A stretch of DNA of 64,000 nt, taken from Karalla daura (Eukaryota > Chordata > Actinopteri > Chaetodontiformes > Leiognathidae). The translations under genes and the position numbers were made by a program. Positions within the stretch are counted from its first letter, which is position 1, and each line of letters starts with the position of its first letter. The notes beneath the pieces are model-generated. The model was not told where the DNA came from. It made no database searches and worked only from the letters and a program-made list of their open reading frames with translations. Shown one piece after another: positions 1-13,670 of the stretch. The stretch spans positions 7,356,859-7,420,858 of the forward strand of contig CM055193.1 in assembly GCA_029224185.1 (NCBI GenBank). The letters run 5' to 3'.

Positions 1-913
1 TTTAACTTGTGATATTCCCAGTCCCAGTACTTAAAGCTAGTTCTGAATAACAAGATCATATGACTCAAGCATGTTTACAGTAGCCTGTCATCACATCTGT
101 CACTGTCTTTACAGTTCAAATCCATCCACACTGGCATTCTTGAATATTATTAGTCATACTAATTTGCAAGCAATGGAAATGCAAGGAAGTTTTTGCTTGC
201 TTACCTTTTTTTTAATCCATTTATAGCAACATAACCATTAAGAGAACCCAGTTCTCTTATATACCAAAACATGCAGCTCGATCAGACTCAATGTGCTATG
301 ACTTTTCTCTGTGGGATACAAATGCTTCGCGATGTTGTTTATGAAAAGCTGTGAAAGAATTCCCATATCAGCTGAATGGGATAAGCTGAAAAGACAGCAA
401 ACTGCCTTTTTATGCCTTTTTTCCCAAAGAGGAATTTTCTATCTAGTTCGTGTACTACAGTTGCATGCTCAACTCTTAAGGCGGTGTTCAAACACGTCAG
501 AACTGGACCTGTCAACATGACTGACCAGCCAAATATTGATCACAACACACTAATCCTCCCTGGTACAACACAAAGCCTACGGTGGTATTTTAAATATTTC
601 ACTCACTCTTCAATCTGAATCAATAACTCCTTCAACAACGTTGGTTTTATGCAAAAACACACAAAATCTTTATGACTAAAGCATACTGATGAGACTGAGA
701 CAAAAAGATGTGTCTCCACTGAACTGAACTAAACAGTTGGGATGACATGACATGTTATTGTTTGTCAGGAGTGGTAGCCGAGTTGCACAGTCAAGTGATC
801 AAGAGGTTTCTTATGAGCAACAAGACCCCAAGTTTAATGAGACAAACTGTGTGGCCTTCAGTCCATTAACTAACTATAAATGACAGAGATGTAGAACATG
901 ACTGCAGCCCTGT

Positions 914-996
<83 letters not shown>

Positions 997-3140
997 TATT
1001 AGCACTATCACTTAAGTATTTGTTTAATGAAAGAGCTGCTTATCAAGAATGAAACCACCCAGGGTGTCCGTAATAAAGACAATTTGCACAGCAGCGATTG
1101 TAAAACAGGATTAGATCCGGAAGATGATCCAGAATAAACACTACAATATGGCACCATAAATTTCTTATTATACAGTTATGTCTGAACCATGTGCTATTTA
1201 ATGTGCTGTTTTTGTGGTCCAGTGGCCACTTTGTTGTTCACCAAGGCAACAGTGCTGAAGACCGTACTGTGCAGTAATAGATTTAAGCATTTAAGTACAT
1301 TAAGCCCCTCAGCTAAGTGCTAGGAATCTATGTATGTTGATGTTGTTTGTTGTTAATCTAATAGAGAATCATCGGTTCATGTCATATTAAAGTGTACCTC
1401 TGATATCTATGAACAGCTCTGTAACTTTAAAATGCAGTTGTTAATGTTCCTCTAAAGCCCTGACGTGGAAGCGGCCTCACAGTGATTATAAGGCCTATAA
1501 TGAATTCCTGATAAACAGATCGGCTGTTAATCCTCCTTCATGAGTTGATGCAGGGAACTTTTCCGTTCTCTCAGACATTAATTCACTGTGCGACTTCCCT
1601 CCATTGCCTGAAGCCCTGGGATGTTATCACAGCTGTAGCTCTAGACCCGCTCACTTATCTGCAGTACGCTATCACACACTGTGCTGGTGGTTGGGCGTAT
1701 TTGAGCTAATTTACTACGAGCCACGCATTCCTAAATTCTTACAAGCATTCCACGGACTTTAGACTCTGATAATAACCGGAACTTATCGTAATTACTATTC
1801 ATCATTGTATCTTGTTTTTATCTTTAAAAGGTGCGGGTTGATGTGAAGAGTCTGGGGTGATGATTGTATGGGTGCCTTCAAAGCAAATAGTATCTCGCTA
1901 CCTTTCAGGGTCAAGAAAAATCTATAGAAACACCCCCCGAGGCAAAGATTAGTCCACACGTTGAGTTCAGTGCTTTTTTTTTGGATGATAGTTAATGCCT
2001 AAATTCTCAAGGCAGTTTCCTGAAAGATTCAAGATGTAGAGATCTAAAAGATTTTGCCCTTGAAAAATGCCAACATATAAAAATCTAGCAAATAAAGCAT
2101 TCGGCAGGACTCCAATATTAATGGAATGTGTATTAAATTTTCATGCTGCAATAAGCTCTGTGTGGTTTGATATCAGCAGCAGAACATGTTGGGATTTTGT
2201 AAAGAGTGAGCAAATTATTCTGGGTCACCTGACATTGGTGCTTTCAAACAAGATCTGACGCTCTCAGATGATACTGACGGAGGTCTGGATGGAGAAAATA
2301 AAATGATGAAATTATATTTTCAGCAGGCGTGGATGCTTCAACAGGATTTCACTGTGTTACAGTATTTGTCATTTTGTCACAATCAAAAGCCAGTGTCTTA
2401 TTTATTTTGCTATTTATTATTTTGTCATGTTCTGCAGGCATTTTATATGTTTTTCTTTATTTTTCTAAATGTATTTTCATTAGAGCTTCAGCTATGGCAC
2501 ACGTCACAGCTGTGCCACGCGCTCTATATGTGGAACTGGCCATTGTATTGCATTGTGTTGTGATCGGGTATGTTTGACTCCTGTTTAATCCAATTCTGTC
2601 CTCTGCCAGGCAGACAATTAAATTAGACTCATATCCTGTGTTTGAGGATGACACATTCATGCCTGAGAGATTGGATCTTAATGCTCAAAGATGAAATTAT
2701 TTAAACTGGCAACCTGGAGCAATTTGGTTCAGTATACTGTGCAGACTGTGAGGGCGAAGACACGAACAGTCAGTCTAAATGAATTGTTTGCTTTCAGGGA
2801 GTCTGCCCATGGGCAACGAATGCCTGACTTAGGTCCCCACAGATTTTCCTATTATTAGCAGTGGAAGTAGGTTCTAGACATAAGAAAGAGAAAATAAGCA
2901 GACTGCATGCAACATTAAGAAGAAATATAACAAAATGTAAAACCTGTCATAATAAGGACAGTTAATCTATGACACTGTAAAAAGATATCTATCAATGGCA
3001 CCATTGTGCATTTGCTGTGAATGTCTACATCTTTCCTAGTTAATTCATTAAATAGAAATGCAAACTGTAACTCATTTGAATAGGTTTTATTAGAACTGTG
3101 CCCGAGTGCCCATGGAAATCGGCATTCATCAAACGAGCGT
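1..3140. other. Non-coding, no gene seen
   Basis: AT-rich sequence with one compound microsatellite at 913-993. Short open frames such as 2303-2577 have no splice context or recognisable domain. About 1440-1760 is unique and enhancer-like in texture, without further support. Confidence 0.55.
913..993. repeat. (TA)n(CA)n compound microsatellite
   Basis: A (TA)n run to about 946 continues directly into (CA)n to 993. Confidence 0.95.
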
Positions 3141-3149
3141 GTGTGCACA

Positions 3150-3460
3150 CCTGCGTTCACGCAGCAAGGTCAAACGTTATCCGCCTCATCGCAGTATAGT
3201 TTCACTGTCAACACGCGGGGCCAATCAGCTCTGCTAACAACGCCACACATTAAGCAATGGGATTAGCGTCCGCCTCTGGCTTTTGCAATCCGCTGACCTG
3301 CCTAATCAATGCCGCTGATGACCTGACATTTCCTATTATTATCCTGCACCTGAGTGTGGCCAGAGAGCCTCTGTGTCTCCGTCTGTGAGAGGCAGGCGAC
3401 TGGGTGGACGGTTTCTCAGCAAACTGGGCGGAAATTATTGCTCGCATCACGAATCTCAAA
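3150..3460. other. Candidate conserved non-coding element
   Basis: Unique, repeat-free block with gggattagcg (Otx/Crx-type GGATTA), cctaatcaatgcc and cacctgag E-box-like sites. Open frames on both strands here lack splice sites and family resemblance. Confidence 0.28.
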
Positions 3461-5151
3461 ATCGTTAACTTTTGGGGACATATCGTATGTGGGTGTCCTG
3501 TTATGCTAGATCAGAGGCATTCACAGGGGCCTGAAAAGATTTTAATCATCATGTATTTAAATCACACTGTACTCTATCCGGTGTTCAGTGACTAAAATCA
3601 AAGGAAGCGGGTCGTAATTCAATTTAACTTTATTTTAGGTAAAGTCTTTGCAACTGAACCACATTATTCACAATCCACCAGAGAATTTTAATCTCCATTA
3701 AGAGGGTGATAAATGAATGAGTTAAGGTCCTCATTTGGCTTTTAGATCTTTTTCTTTTTTCTTCACCCTCACAGTGGCTCTTCTGCAATTTCACAAATGC
3801 AGTTTTCCATTGAGTTCCATCTGGTTTATTGGGTACATTGGGTGTGTATGAGTATAAATAGGATGAGGATGGTTTCTATTTTCCTTTCTCGTCGCTCTCG
3901 TGCGCTGCAGTAAAGACAAGAACAAATTAGCCAGTTAAAATGTAAACGCTGCCAACTTGAATAAATCAGAGTCTGGACTTGGACCATGGTGTGCTTGTTA
4001 ATAATTGCCGTACATGCTGCTGAACATGCTGCTTATGGACCCTACACCAACAATGCTAGTGTTGTGGTGTGCAGAGTATTCATTGATCCCTTTTGAAATA
4101 ACTTAAGGCAGATAGATGTTTGAACCCTCACTGTAGCAGACAAGTCCGTAAATTGTTGAATCATTGTCAGTTTGCTTATCTGCAGCTGATGGTGGAGTTA
4201 TAGCATTGACAGCTTTGTACTTTTTTCCCCCAAGCCATTTCAGGATGATTAAGGATCTCTTTTTAAAATGTCACTGTTTTTTGGTTTTGTTTTTTTTTTC
4301 TTTGCCAAATCAGTAGAACCACTGTGAAATCTCATCTGTCAATCACACTAATACGTGATTGACACAAGCATGTGATTAGCTGCTGCAGTCCAGCTTACAT
4401 GGCCACATACCTCCCAATCCTTAAATCCTGCTCCGCTGCAGACTTGGCAGAGCAAACATATTTTGGCAGATGGTGTTCAGCAGGGACATCTTGTTAAGGT
4501 GAGGCAGCCAGATCATGTCCATCTGTTTGCACGCGGTGCGAGTGTGCTTCCAGCAACACCTGAACCTGCAGGGTTAATGCAGTGGGCAGGTGCGCAAGGA
4601 CAAAAACGAGTGGAAATGGGTGTAGAGCAGAAACGGCAACGACAGCCACAAGTACTTCATTTTACTCTCTATGTTTCATTGTTTGTTTTACTGAGTGAAG
4701 TGGGAGAAGGTCAGAGATGTTTCTCAGACAGTAATTAAAGATTGACATTAAAACAAGGTGTATAATTCATTGCCACATCGAACATAACTTCTTATCTAAT
4801 ATTAGTACTGTGGCCTCTCATTTCAGATTATTGATTCACTCAAGGTCCCAGAATGAAAAATAAACTACATCCTGTGACCTTTTTAATGCATTTATTTGTT
4901 TATTTATTTACTTATTTACTTTTTCATTTGGGGTCCGTTTTTGTGTGTGTGTCTTTTCACACAGTATGCACACATTTGCATAAACCAAAGGTGGTAAAAG
5001 CAGTTGGGTTGTGGGATGATGAATTTTCCCCAGCAACAGGAAGCACTCATGACTCTCAATCAATAGTCTTGTTTTGGAGATGCAGAACACTGTGACAAAA
5101 CCAATTAGAGCTAAAAATCCATGACAGCCTGCTATTAGATCCCAGCAAGAC

Positions 5152-5153
<2 letters not shown>

Positions 5154-5224
<71 letters not shown>
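5154..5224. repeat. (GT)n microsatellite
   Basis: About 35 uninterrupted TG units. The minus-strand open frame rich in Thr-His across it is an artefact. Confidence 0.97.
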
Positions 5225-5225
<1 letters not shown>

Positions 5226-6459
5226 GACAATGTTGAAAGAAATTTACAGGCACGGGGGGATTGCTCAAGTAGGAGAGGCCAGAGGCAGTTGTGATGGTTG
5301 ACCCCCCCGACCCGACACGTTTTTCATGACTACTTCTACTATGTCTCTTTGGCTCCTTCAAGGACATGTTAACGTATTAAAATTCTCTTTTAAAGCAATA
5401 TTCAGGTGCACACATGCCCAGTGAAACAGGTTTACTTTGTGTAATTCCCATCTTCACACTTGATACAATGAAAAGCTCCTTTCCAAATAAGGTTTCGGTG
5501 AATGATAAGCAACAGAGGGGGCAAAATCTACAGGTCTCCCCTCCTGTGAACCCCCGCGCACATTCCAAGGTTTCTCTGAAGTTAATATGGGGCTTTGTCT
5601 AAATTAGACAAATATAATGGTAATCTGGACAAACTTGGCACTTCAATACAAAATGTATCTCCCTGTTTTAATGTTCGACCACCACAGTTGAACAAAAACA
5701 TTTTGTCTCAGGAAACAAACTTCAGGGGAAACATGATCAGGGTCTTTTATTCTACATTGCGACTTTGGAGGGTTTGTGATTGATCTGGCAAAGTGGGGAC
5801 CGCGGGAGCGTTTTATACTGACAGCACATTAGTGGAGGATCTCTTAATGGCTGGGATAAAAAGATAGATGCAGACAAGTAAAGCCTGAATCTTTGCCAAG
5901 TTGGGAACCTGATTATCAATCCAAGATGGAGTTGGACCATTGGGGACCTGCCCAGTAATGGAAACATGACTCAGATAATTACCACCAAGAGACATATCCG
6001 CAAAGTTGCATGACGAGCCAAACATTCACAGAAGTTGTGTTTTTGATTGCATCTCTTCTAGGGTTTAGAGAACTACACTGTGTATCATGTTTCCCTGTGG
6101 CTGTGTGTGTCTGTTTTGTGCGGTTGTGCGTGTGGAGAGGCTTCTTCTTGCCTCCCGGTACTCTCACCGACTCTTCCCTGATTGCAGCTCGTTCATCTCA
6201 CCCTCCCAGACATCTGCTTTCCATCTGTTTATCAAAGCTGCACTTCATCGACTCTTCTTCGTCTCCTTCTTCTTGATACAGTAAATGCTGCATCACTTTC
6301 TCTACTCTGCACCAGTTTGCATCTTAAGGCGCCTTTAGAAATATATTCTCCTCTTAATGGTATTTCTATGAGCCCACAGAGGTGTGAAAAGACTCCTAAA
6401 AAACACTGGAAAACCATAATGATCCATCATAGGTAGGTGGGTGGTAGCAAGCACTGCTG

Positions 6460-6615
6460 GTGTCTGGTCTACGCCCTGTTGGACCAGGGCCTTTCTGTGC
6501 TGAGTTTGCATGTTCTCCCCATGTGTGGGTTTTTCTGCTGGTCCTCCAATTTCCTCCTACAGTCTAAAAAACGTGCACGTTTATGAAAATTGGAATTGAA
6601 ATTGCCCATTAGATC
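6460..6615 (+). mobile_element. SINE-like repeat copy
   Basis: Contains 'gggcctttctgtgctgag', 'tttgcatgttctccccatgtg', 'gggtttttctgctggtcctcc' and 'cctcctacagtctaaaaaacg', the ordered core of a well-known teleost SINE-like family. Confidence 0.7.
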
Positions 6616-9600
6616 TGAATGTGGGGAATCTGACTTGAATTGCACTTAAATCACACACACAGAGACACAATATTCAACTCAGAAAAACTCATTGTGTACA
6701 CAAAGTTGTGAGGATTGAATTTCATGATAACCTGCAGAGTGTGCAGAACGAATGAATTACAGACTTTTTGTAAATTTTTTGTTCGCTCTCTGGCCTGCCT
6801 GGAGCTCTGTTGATACTCTGAGGGGAGCTTTGGAGACCACTGGACCACTTCACTGTACAGTACCATGTCAGCAGATCAGAAAAAGCATTCTGAAACTCAA
6901 AACAACCTATTTACTTGTAGTTATTTAGCAACACTCTGTAGTAGGGTGTTTAATTCACATCCTCAACTCACAAGGCAATAAAGGCCACATGCTAATTAAT
7001 CCTTATTATTTCCCTGATGCTTCAATTTACATTTGCACATGCGTATGACAGTGTTTTGGAAATGGAGACATCAAATCCTGTTTTTCATAGAACAATGTCT
7101 GCTTGTGAACACAAGGAAGCCTTTCTTCTTCTTCTTCTTCTTTTCTCATGCCCACACCCTCAACCTGGTCCTCCATTGCTCTTCAGTCATGCTCTCTGCT
7201 TCCATAGTCTTCCATTACCAGGTTTCCTACACTTGAATTTGATAAATTAGGTTTAAGACTAAGCCCTTCCCACGTATTTTGGCTTCACAGTTAGATCCAA
7301 CTTGCATCGTGCTGACATTCAGAGGTTTGTCTTGTGATGCAAAGACTGAACTCACTTTGAATCCAGTCGTTTTAAGAGCTTGTAGGAACTATTGAAAATG
7401 ATCAAACAGTCAGTGATATTCTCTTTCCTTGAATCCTGGATTATGTTTATTTGTCATTCTCTTTTAACCCAGAACAAATTACATGTCCTTGGACCGATGT
7501 ATTTTACACTTTTCATACAATCCTCAATATATTTTAACAAAAAAAGAAAAAAAATCCAAAAAATGTAAACATTTGTCACAATGCATCTAACACTGACAAC
7601 AATGATAATAATTTTGATAATTATTATAATTATTATATTATAGTAGTTCGGAACCTATACACATATATAGACAGACTTATTTCCATACATTGACATACAT
7701 ATACTTATGTACAACACGTCACATTCAGCGTTTTTGTCATTTGGAAACCGGGGGCTGCACACTTCTGGCCTGTGTGTTTATTTGTATTTGCATGTGCCAG
7801 CATAATACAGTGCAGTTGAAACATGTGCAAATCTCCTGAGGGTAGGGTGCTTTGCTTTTCAGAAGACAAAAGGGGGGAAAAAAAAGGGAATCATGCAAAG
7901 ACTTTGCTCTCCAGCTTCCAAGATTCAGATTCCATTTGCATCCTCCTGATCGCATTTAACTTTATTTACAGCGGATTAACAGAGACATATTGAGAGCAGT
8001 ATTTATAGGATTTATCACATCGTTCTGACCAAGTGGAGGCTTGGAGACATCATAAACGGTTCTAAATACCCTATGTGGAATTTCTGCTGATTCAGTCTCA
8101 TGTCTCAAAGGGGATTAGCAAAGTCTTTGTCATGTTCCCCTGATGCTTCTTGACAGGTAAAAATCAGAGAGTAAAAAGAGTTGAGATGGGCACGTTTAGC
8201 AAAAGTGTTGATATGATGCTCTATATTGTTCTAGTGACAACAGGGGATTTTCTTTTTATGTGTGGGCATAAAGATAATTGCACTCAGCTCAAACTGTTTC
8301 ATGCAAACTTATATAAACTTCAAAATATCAGCACTTTAATTTCTCTGTAATTAAGATCACTTGCAGTAAACTGCCTATGCAAGGGACTGTAATCACATCA
8401 AACACTTCTGCAAGTTGGATTTCTTATTAAATGCTGCACGTCTCCAATTCACAAGAGCCACAAATACATTCCATGATTAATAAGGAGGTAGAAACAGTCA
8501 CCTTCATAGAAGCTTTATATACAATAACATCATAACAGATTAAATTTCCCAGCTGGTTTATGGCTTCCCTATGGAACCCAACATCCCCATGGTGGGAAAT
8601 CTTGTTTAATTAAGAATATTGTGCTGTAATCACCATTATACTTCAGCAGTGTGTTATTAGTGGACTTGGTTTTAGGTTATATGTTTCGCAAAGTTGCTAT
8701 TTTTCTCAGCTGGCCATTAAAGGAAAGGAAAATCAATTCCAGCTGCAGTGAGAGAAGCTTCAAACCTGGAGGCTGTTTGCACTTAAGCCTCATAATAAGA
8801 AACGTTTATGGAAACACGCTCAAAGCCACCAGTCAGAGGCTGCAGTAACATGAAAATAAACTGCGAGGGCTTTCTTCATCTCCTATTTACACTTTGAGGC
8901 TAATATTCATGATCGTACATGATTTAAAATTTGGTACACACACATCATAGTATATACATACATGCAAACCAATGTCTACATGAAATCCCTGACATCTGAT
9001 AGATTTATGCACATTGTTTGAATGAGTAAAGCCAGTGGAAAAGACCCACGTGGGGACGGCATATGATTCAGAATACACACCCAGGTGCTTGCAGTATTTG
9101 TTCCTTGAGTAGAACAAAATAGAAAAAAAGAGACATCAGAATCAGATTTTCACAGTTATGTTCAGTAATGTAGCCTGGTTTGTACATCCATCAAAGAGTA
9201 TGGGCCAAACATCGCCTGTCCGTTACAGGACTCGAGGCTCAGTCTTTGATATGTATGTTTTCTTTTTGACGGTAACCTGCATATTGGTATAAAAATACAA
9301 GTATATCCAAACAATTTGACTCAGACAGAGTGTGTAAAGGTGACTGTAACCTTTGGTTCCAGCATGGATTCCTGTTGCATTTCACAGATACTTAAGCTTA
9401 TACAACCTTATTTCTCTTAAAACCATGAAAACCAGCGAACGTTCCACACATCACAGTGGTCCACACAACAAGTTGTACCATAAACAGTTAGTATCGCTCT
9501 ATTTGTGACCCCTGTGTGGAAGGCCCCTGTGTGGCAGGAAACAAGAATGAGGCGCTACCCTTTACGTCCGTCTAGTTCTATGAAATAGCTCTATGTATTC

Positions 9601-11429
9601 AAACGGATGATGATCCTCTTTGAATTGATTAACTGTATATGTCTGTGAAAAGACTTGTTTGTATATAGAAACAGTTCCTCTCTTTGAAGAAGCAATGCTT
9701 TGACACATATTTGCGTCAGCTGAAGGTTGTAACAGGATCCGGTTGCAGAGGGCCCGCGGCTTCAGAAACCCCCACCTCTCCCCACCATCTCATGATAAAG
9801 ATTCAGACTTACAGACTCTGGGTTGTCAGGATGGTCACAGTCCTATCTGACCTATTTGATCTCACCGGGAACAGTTGTTCCATTGCTTTTGCTAAAACTT
9901 CCAATCACTTGTTTTTGGAGTTGTAGAGGGGGATATCCAGTGTTCAGACTGTGAAACAAGGGGTCACTGTGCGTCCAGCGAAATCCAGTGGGATGCACTG
10001 ATGGTGATATCGCTTCAGGCGCTCTTGAGATGAAGAAATAACAATCCTCTATCTCACCAACTAGTGAGATAAACATAGTCTGACTTTTCTGACGTCAATC
10101 TAATAGAAATGAGTAGGTAAATATAGAATTGTAGTTATCCATTCAGATTTGTTTTTTTGAGGGCGGTTGAGGCATAAATTTGATCCAACAATGCAGGATA
10201 GACCTAACTCTAACCCAGGTTTAGGAAGTGGAACCATGAGCTTGAAACCTTATCAGCTCAAGTAGATGGACATTAAAGGTTATTCCTAATAGCGTTAGAC
10301 CGAGGATTTTAAAAGTCAGGAATGTTATCCCACTGGTAATCATCTCATCCTCCATGTCAACCAGATTAGCTGCAAAAACGGGGGCCTGTTTACTCTTGTT
10401 TATTCTCTTCTAGAGGCCGTCTGTTTTAGTACAGCGGCTTCATTGAATCGCTTGGAGGGGGGGTGAGCTGCATTTTTCCTTTGCTCGTCCGTCCGATGGT
10501 TTCTTAAGTTCACATCTAACAAAGCTGTAAGCCCCGAGTTAATACGGGTTTTACCGCAGGGCAAAGTGTGCTATTAGCTCAGGTGGCGTTGCTGACTCGG
10601 TTTCAGTTTTCTTCAAGAAAAAGTCAAGAGCAATGCAGCACTCGCATGCAGATGTTTGCATTATTTGAAAGGTTTCATGATACAGTCGGATATTCTTGGA
10701 AAACTGCTTTGTTTCCTCTCGGAGTTCCAAGGACAGTATTCATGACATAGCAGACAAGTCATGCCAGCCGACCAACAACATGCCCAGATCTAGTTAATCT
10801 TGTCCACGGCAGGTCTTTTTGTACTTTTGTTCGATGACCCATGCTGCCAGGAGAAAGCTAAACTGAAACTGCTTGTTGGTCAGACTTGATGGTTAAGCAG
10901 AAACATGCTCGCCGGGCATTGTTTATAGGAATAATGTTGGCAGGTGCTGAGGCAAAAGCCTTGCGGCTCTCATGTTACAAATCCTTTTATTGAAACAGCA
11001 GGCGCTCGCGTTTCTAAGAGGCAAGAAGAGCACTGAAGGCAAGTGGCCCACACAGTATCTGTGCATAGACATGAAGCTGTTTTCTCTACTCCTTGTTTTA
11101 ATGGCTTGAGGAACATGTTTAATATGCCCGCTTTTCTGTATCATTTTTTTTTTCTGTTGTTATTTGTGCGTCTGACCCGAAAGAATTTGCTGACAAGCTG
11201 TTAGCTTTTCTCAGGAGCTGCATACTTGCACTTCTGCCCATGAAAGCACACATTCACAGAGGCACGTTAGAAAAATACACACACGCATACAGTACAAATA
11301 AACCACATGATTTCTGTTTCTCTGGCTTCCACATACACACTCTCCGACTTGCTCTGCTAAAGGTTATCAGAGCGCATTAGAGGAGCGTTCCACTTTGTTA
11401 CAGTTTAGGTCTCATTGTCATCATTTCTG

Positions 11430-11770
11430 TCAGCAATAATAAACCATTCATCAAGTCAATTAATTTTATCTGGGAATGCGATAACATTGCCAAACAGTCT
11501 GACATGGGATGCAATTTTACTTCATACTGGTTTTAAACAATCCCCCAGGGTTCCTACGCTTATTTGGAGGACACAATAGAAGCTAATAAACATACAGCCT
11601 GCAGGCTGGGCTTACTAACACACACTCTGGCTACTTTACCTTATTCCATTTGCCATAATTAAGCACAAACCATTTGTGCTATGATGCATTAGTGTCAACA
11701 TCATTTTCCCTCTCGGTTTCCATTATTAAATGCTTTAGATAATCTGGATAAATTGCTGTCTGGTCTAGCA
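11430..11770. other. Candidate conserved non-coding element
   Basis: Unique block with tcaagtcaattaatttta, ccataattaagcac and ccattattaaatgc motifs. Support is texture only. Confidence 0.25.
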
Positions 11771-12962
11771 GCTTTTTTCTTGCCATGTCAGGATTTGTTA
11801 CAGTCATCTGCCCTGTTGGGATGTTACTTTGATGATAAAAAAAATAATCAGTAGAAATGTGAAAATGAGTCCCAAATTATAAAGAAGCAGAATAATTTGC
11901 AACACTCCACCTCTGCTTGGCTCGTTCGTAAGATAAGTTCGACCTAGTTGAAAATTGAAGATGCTAATGAACCCTTCTCGCGCCTCTTCTCATCATCCCG
12001 TCCACCATGTCTCACATATTTGTCTGAAAGCATGGCCAAAGGCAGCCACAAATACTATCACCTTCAAGATAATGTTCAAGATAAATATAATACTTATGTC
12101 AGATAAAAACAAACATGACCTTTAATTAACATCACAGAATTATGAACCTTGTTCCTGGTGTATTTTTAACGTCATCCAGCATATATTACAATGCAATGTT
12201 TGTGTTAAAATTCACACCACGCTTCACATGACAGTTCTGTTTTCTCAAGGGGTGTCCACAGAGAATAGAGTATATTGAGTGTTGGTTATACTAAGTCCGA
12301 CCCCCAATTCCTCTGCTTTTATAATTCAGTCATGCTTTGTGTCCTGGACACAGCTGATTAAACAGAATTGACATTGGCAGCCCCCTCTGTTGTAGACGAA
12401 TCAATACGACACAACCCTTGGCTAAATCGTAGGAAGTCCATATTCATTTTTACCCACATCACAATGGGCTCACTAAGCCAAAGCTTTCCCTCAGTGCTCT
12501 GCAGGCCTAGTTAATCAAGACAAATGTAGAGTCTGACACACTGTAATTAAATTAACTGGGGCTTTGAAACCTTAATGTGTCCTCAGCATAGAGGAGGCAG
12601 AATGTTTTCCTATTAGATAACAACGGCAACCCTGTTCTCCTTCGCTTTGAGGCATGCATCAATAAATACCTAGCAAATCAAATACATCAGCAAATACAGT
12701 ACTCATAATAAATACATTAAAGGTAGTTTAGGGAATAAAAAGTTTCAGTATCAGCTCCTCCCTCCAAGTCCAGCTCGAAATGATTTGCATCGTGACTCTA
12801 TGGAGTCTCAGTCTCGTTAGCTCAGTGTTGATCAGTCCAAGTGATCAGATAGTTATTGACGCAGGTTAATGTGACCTGATGATATAGTGATTTACACATC
12901 TTTAGGTGCATGCCGTCCATTTGGCTTACTAATCCTCCTACATTGGCTTTACTTGTTGCAGT

Positions 12963-12968
12963 TTTATT
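12963..12968 (-). promoter_or_regulatory. Candidate polyadenylation signal of the opsin gene
   Basis: On the minus strand this reads AATAAA, about 208 bases after the stop codon. It would give a 3' UTR of roughly 225-240 bases. It is the first canonical hexamer I see downstream of the stop. Transcript data would be needed to confirm use. Confidence 0.5.
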
Positions 12969-13175
12969 TTTTCTTGTCTTTTTTTTTTTGGCAGTATTAT
13001 ATATTTGAGGCATGAGACAAGTTTGTTTTTAAATGTTGACCCTCGATCAATCTGTGCCGTTCCTCTTTCAACTCCCATTTTCCCTTTTCCACAGCTTGAA
13101 TTTCGTCTTGCATCTGTCATTCCTTCTTCTCCTTGCTTTCTTTCAGCCTCTCACTGTCTGGCTGTGTTTGTCCCA

Positions 13176-13670
13176 CTACAGGAAGTCGCTCTGCAACTCA
13201 TTGGACAGCTGACTGACAGCCACCTCACTATGTAGCGATCCTTTAAGAACTCTGGCAGTTTGCTGGGGGCTGTAGTCCTCCCTGGCACGAGTGACCGTTT
13301 CAGGGCAAGGACAATGTCTGCAGGTCCCGTGGTTCTCCGGGAGCCCGTTTGACAACCTTGTGGAGTTACACTCCTCCTTGTGATGGGACTGTTTACAAGT
13401 TCCCTTCTGTGCGGCGGCACCATGCTCGCACAGACATCCACAGAGGGTCCTCCTGCACTGAGCCACATCCCGACACAGGAACTTGCGGAAGTTGGGCTTG
13501 AAGACCAGATAAACAATGGGGTTGTAAAGGGTGGAGGACTTGGCAAAGATAGCTGCTATGGCAAAAGCCATGGGTGGCACAGTTGCTGGGTTACCGAATG
13601 CTGCCCACATGGATACGATGGCATATGGACTCCATGCTGTCAGGAAACCAATGCAAACTGCCACAGACAG
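13176..13670 (-). CDS. Opsin coding exon 5 (TM6, TM7, C-terminal tail)
   Basis: Acceptor gtgtctctttccag|CTGTC; ends with TAG at 13178-13176. Encodes residues 239-402. TM6 has GFLTAWSPYAIVSMW with the conserved Trp/Pro; TM7 has IFAKSSTLYNPIVY with retinal-binding Lys282 and NPIVY. Helix 8 (FKPNFRKFLC) is followed by a Cys-rich stretch (CRDVAQCRRTLCGCLC) that could be palmitoylated. About 80 further polar residues include several Ser/Thr suitable for receptor-kinase phosphorylation. A 145-residue open frame on the opposite strand (13380-13817) is an antisense shadow. Confidence 0.97.
   Translation of the reverse strand: MSVAVCIGFLTAWSPYAIVSMWAAFGNPATVPPMAFAIAAIFAKSSTLYNPIVYLVFKPNFRKFLCRDVAQCRRTLCGCLCEHGAAAQKGTCKQSHHKEECNSTRLSNGLPENHGTCRHCPCPETVTRAREDYSPQQTARVLKGSLHSEVAVSQLSNELQSDFL

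Larger units (their letters stand above)
3600..12940. other. Non-coding flank downstream of the opsin, no gene seen
   Basis: No coding exon recognised on either strand. Contains a (GT)n array at 5154-5224, a SINE-like copy near 6.5 kb, a (CTT)n run near 7123-7145 and an AT-rich, repeat-poor block at about 11.43-11.77 kb that may be regulatory. Confidence 0.55.

Noticed and set aside
5056..5367. 103-residue minus-strand open frame
   Set aside because: Centre is Thr-His repeat from the (CA)n microsatellite; flanks show no domain.
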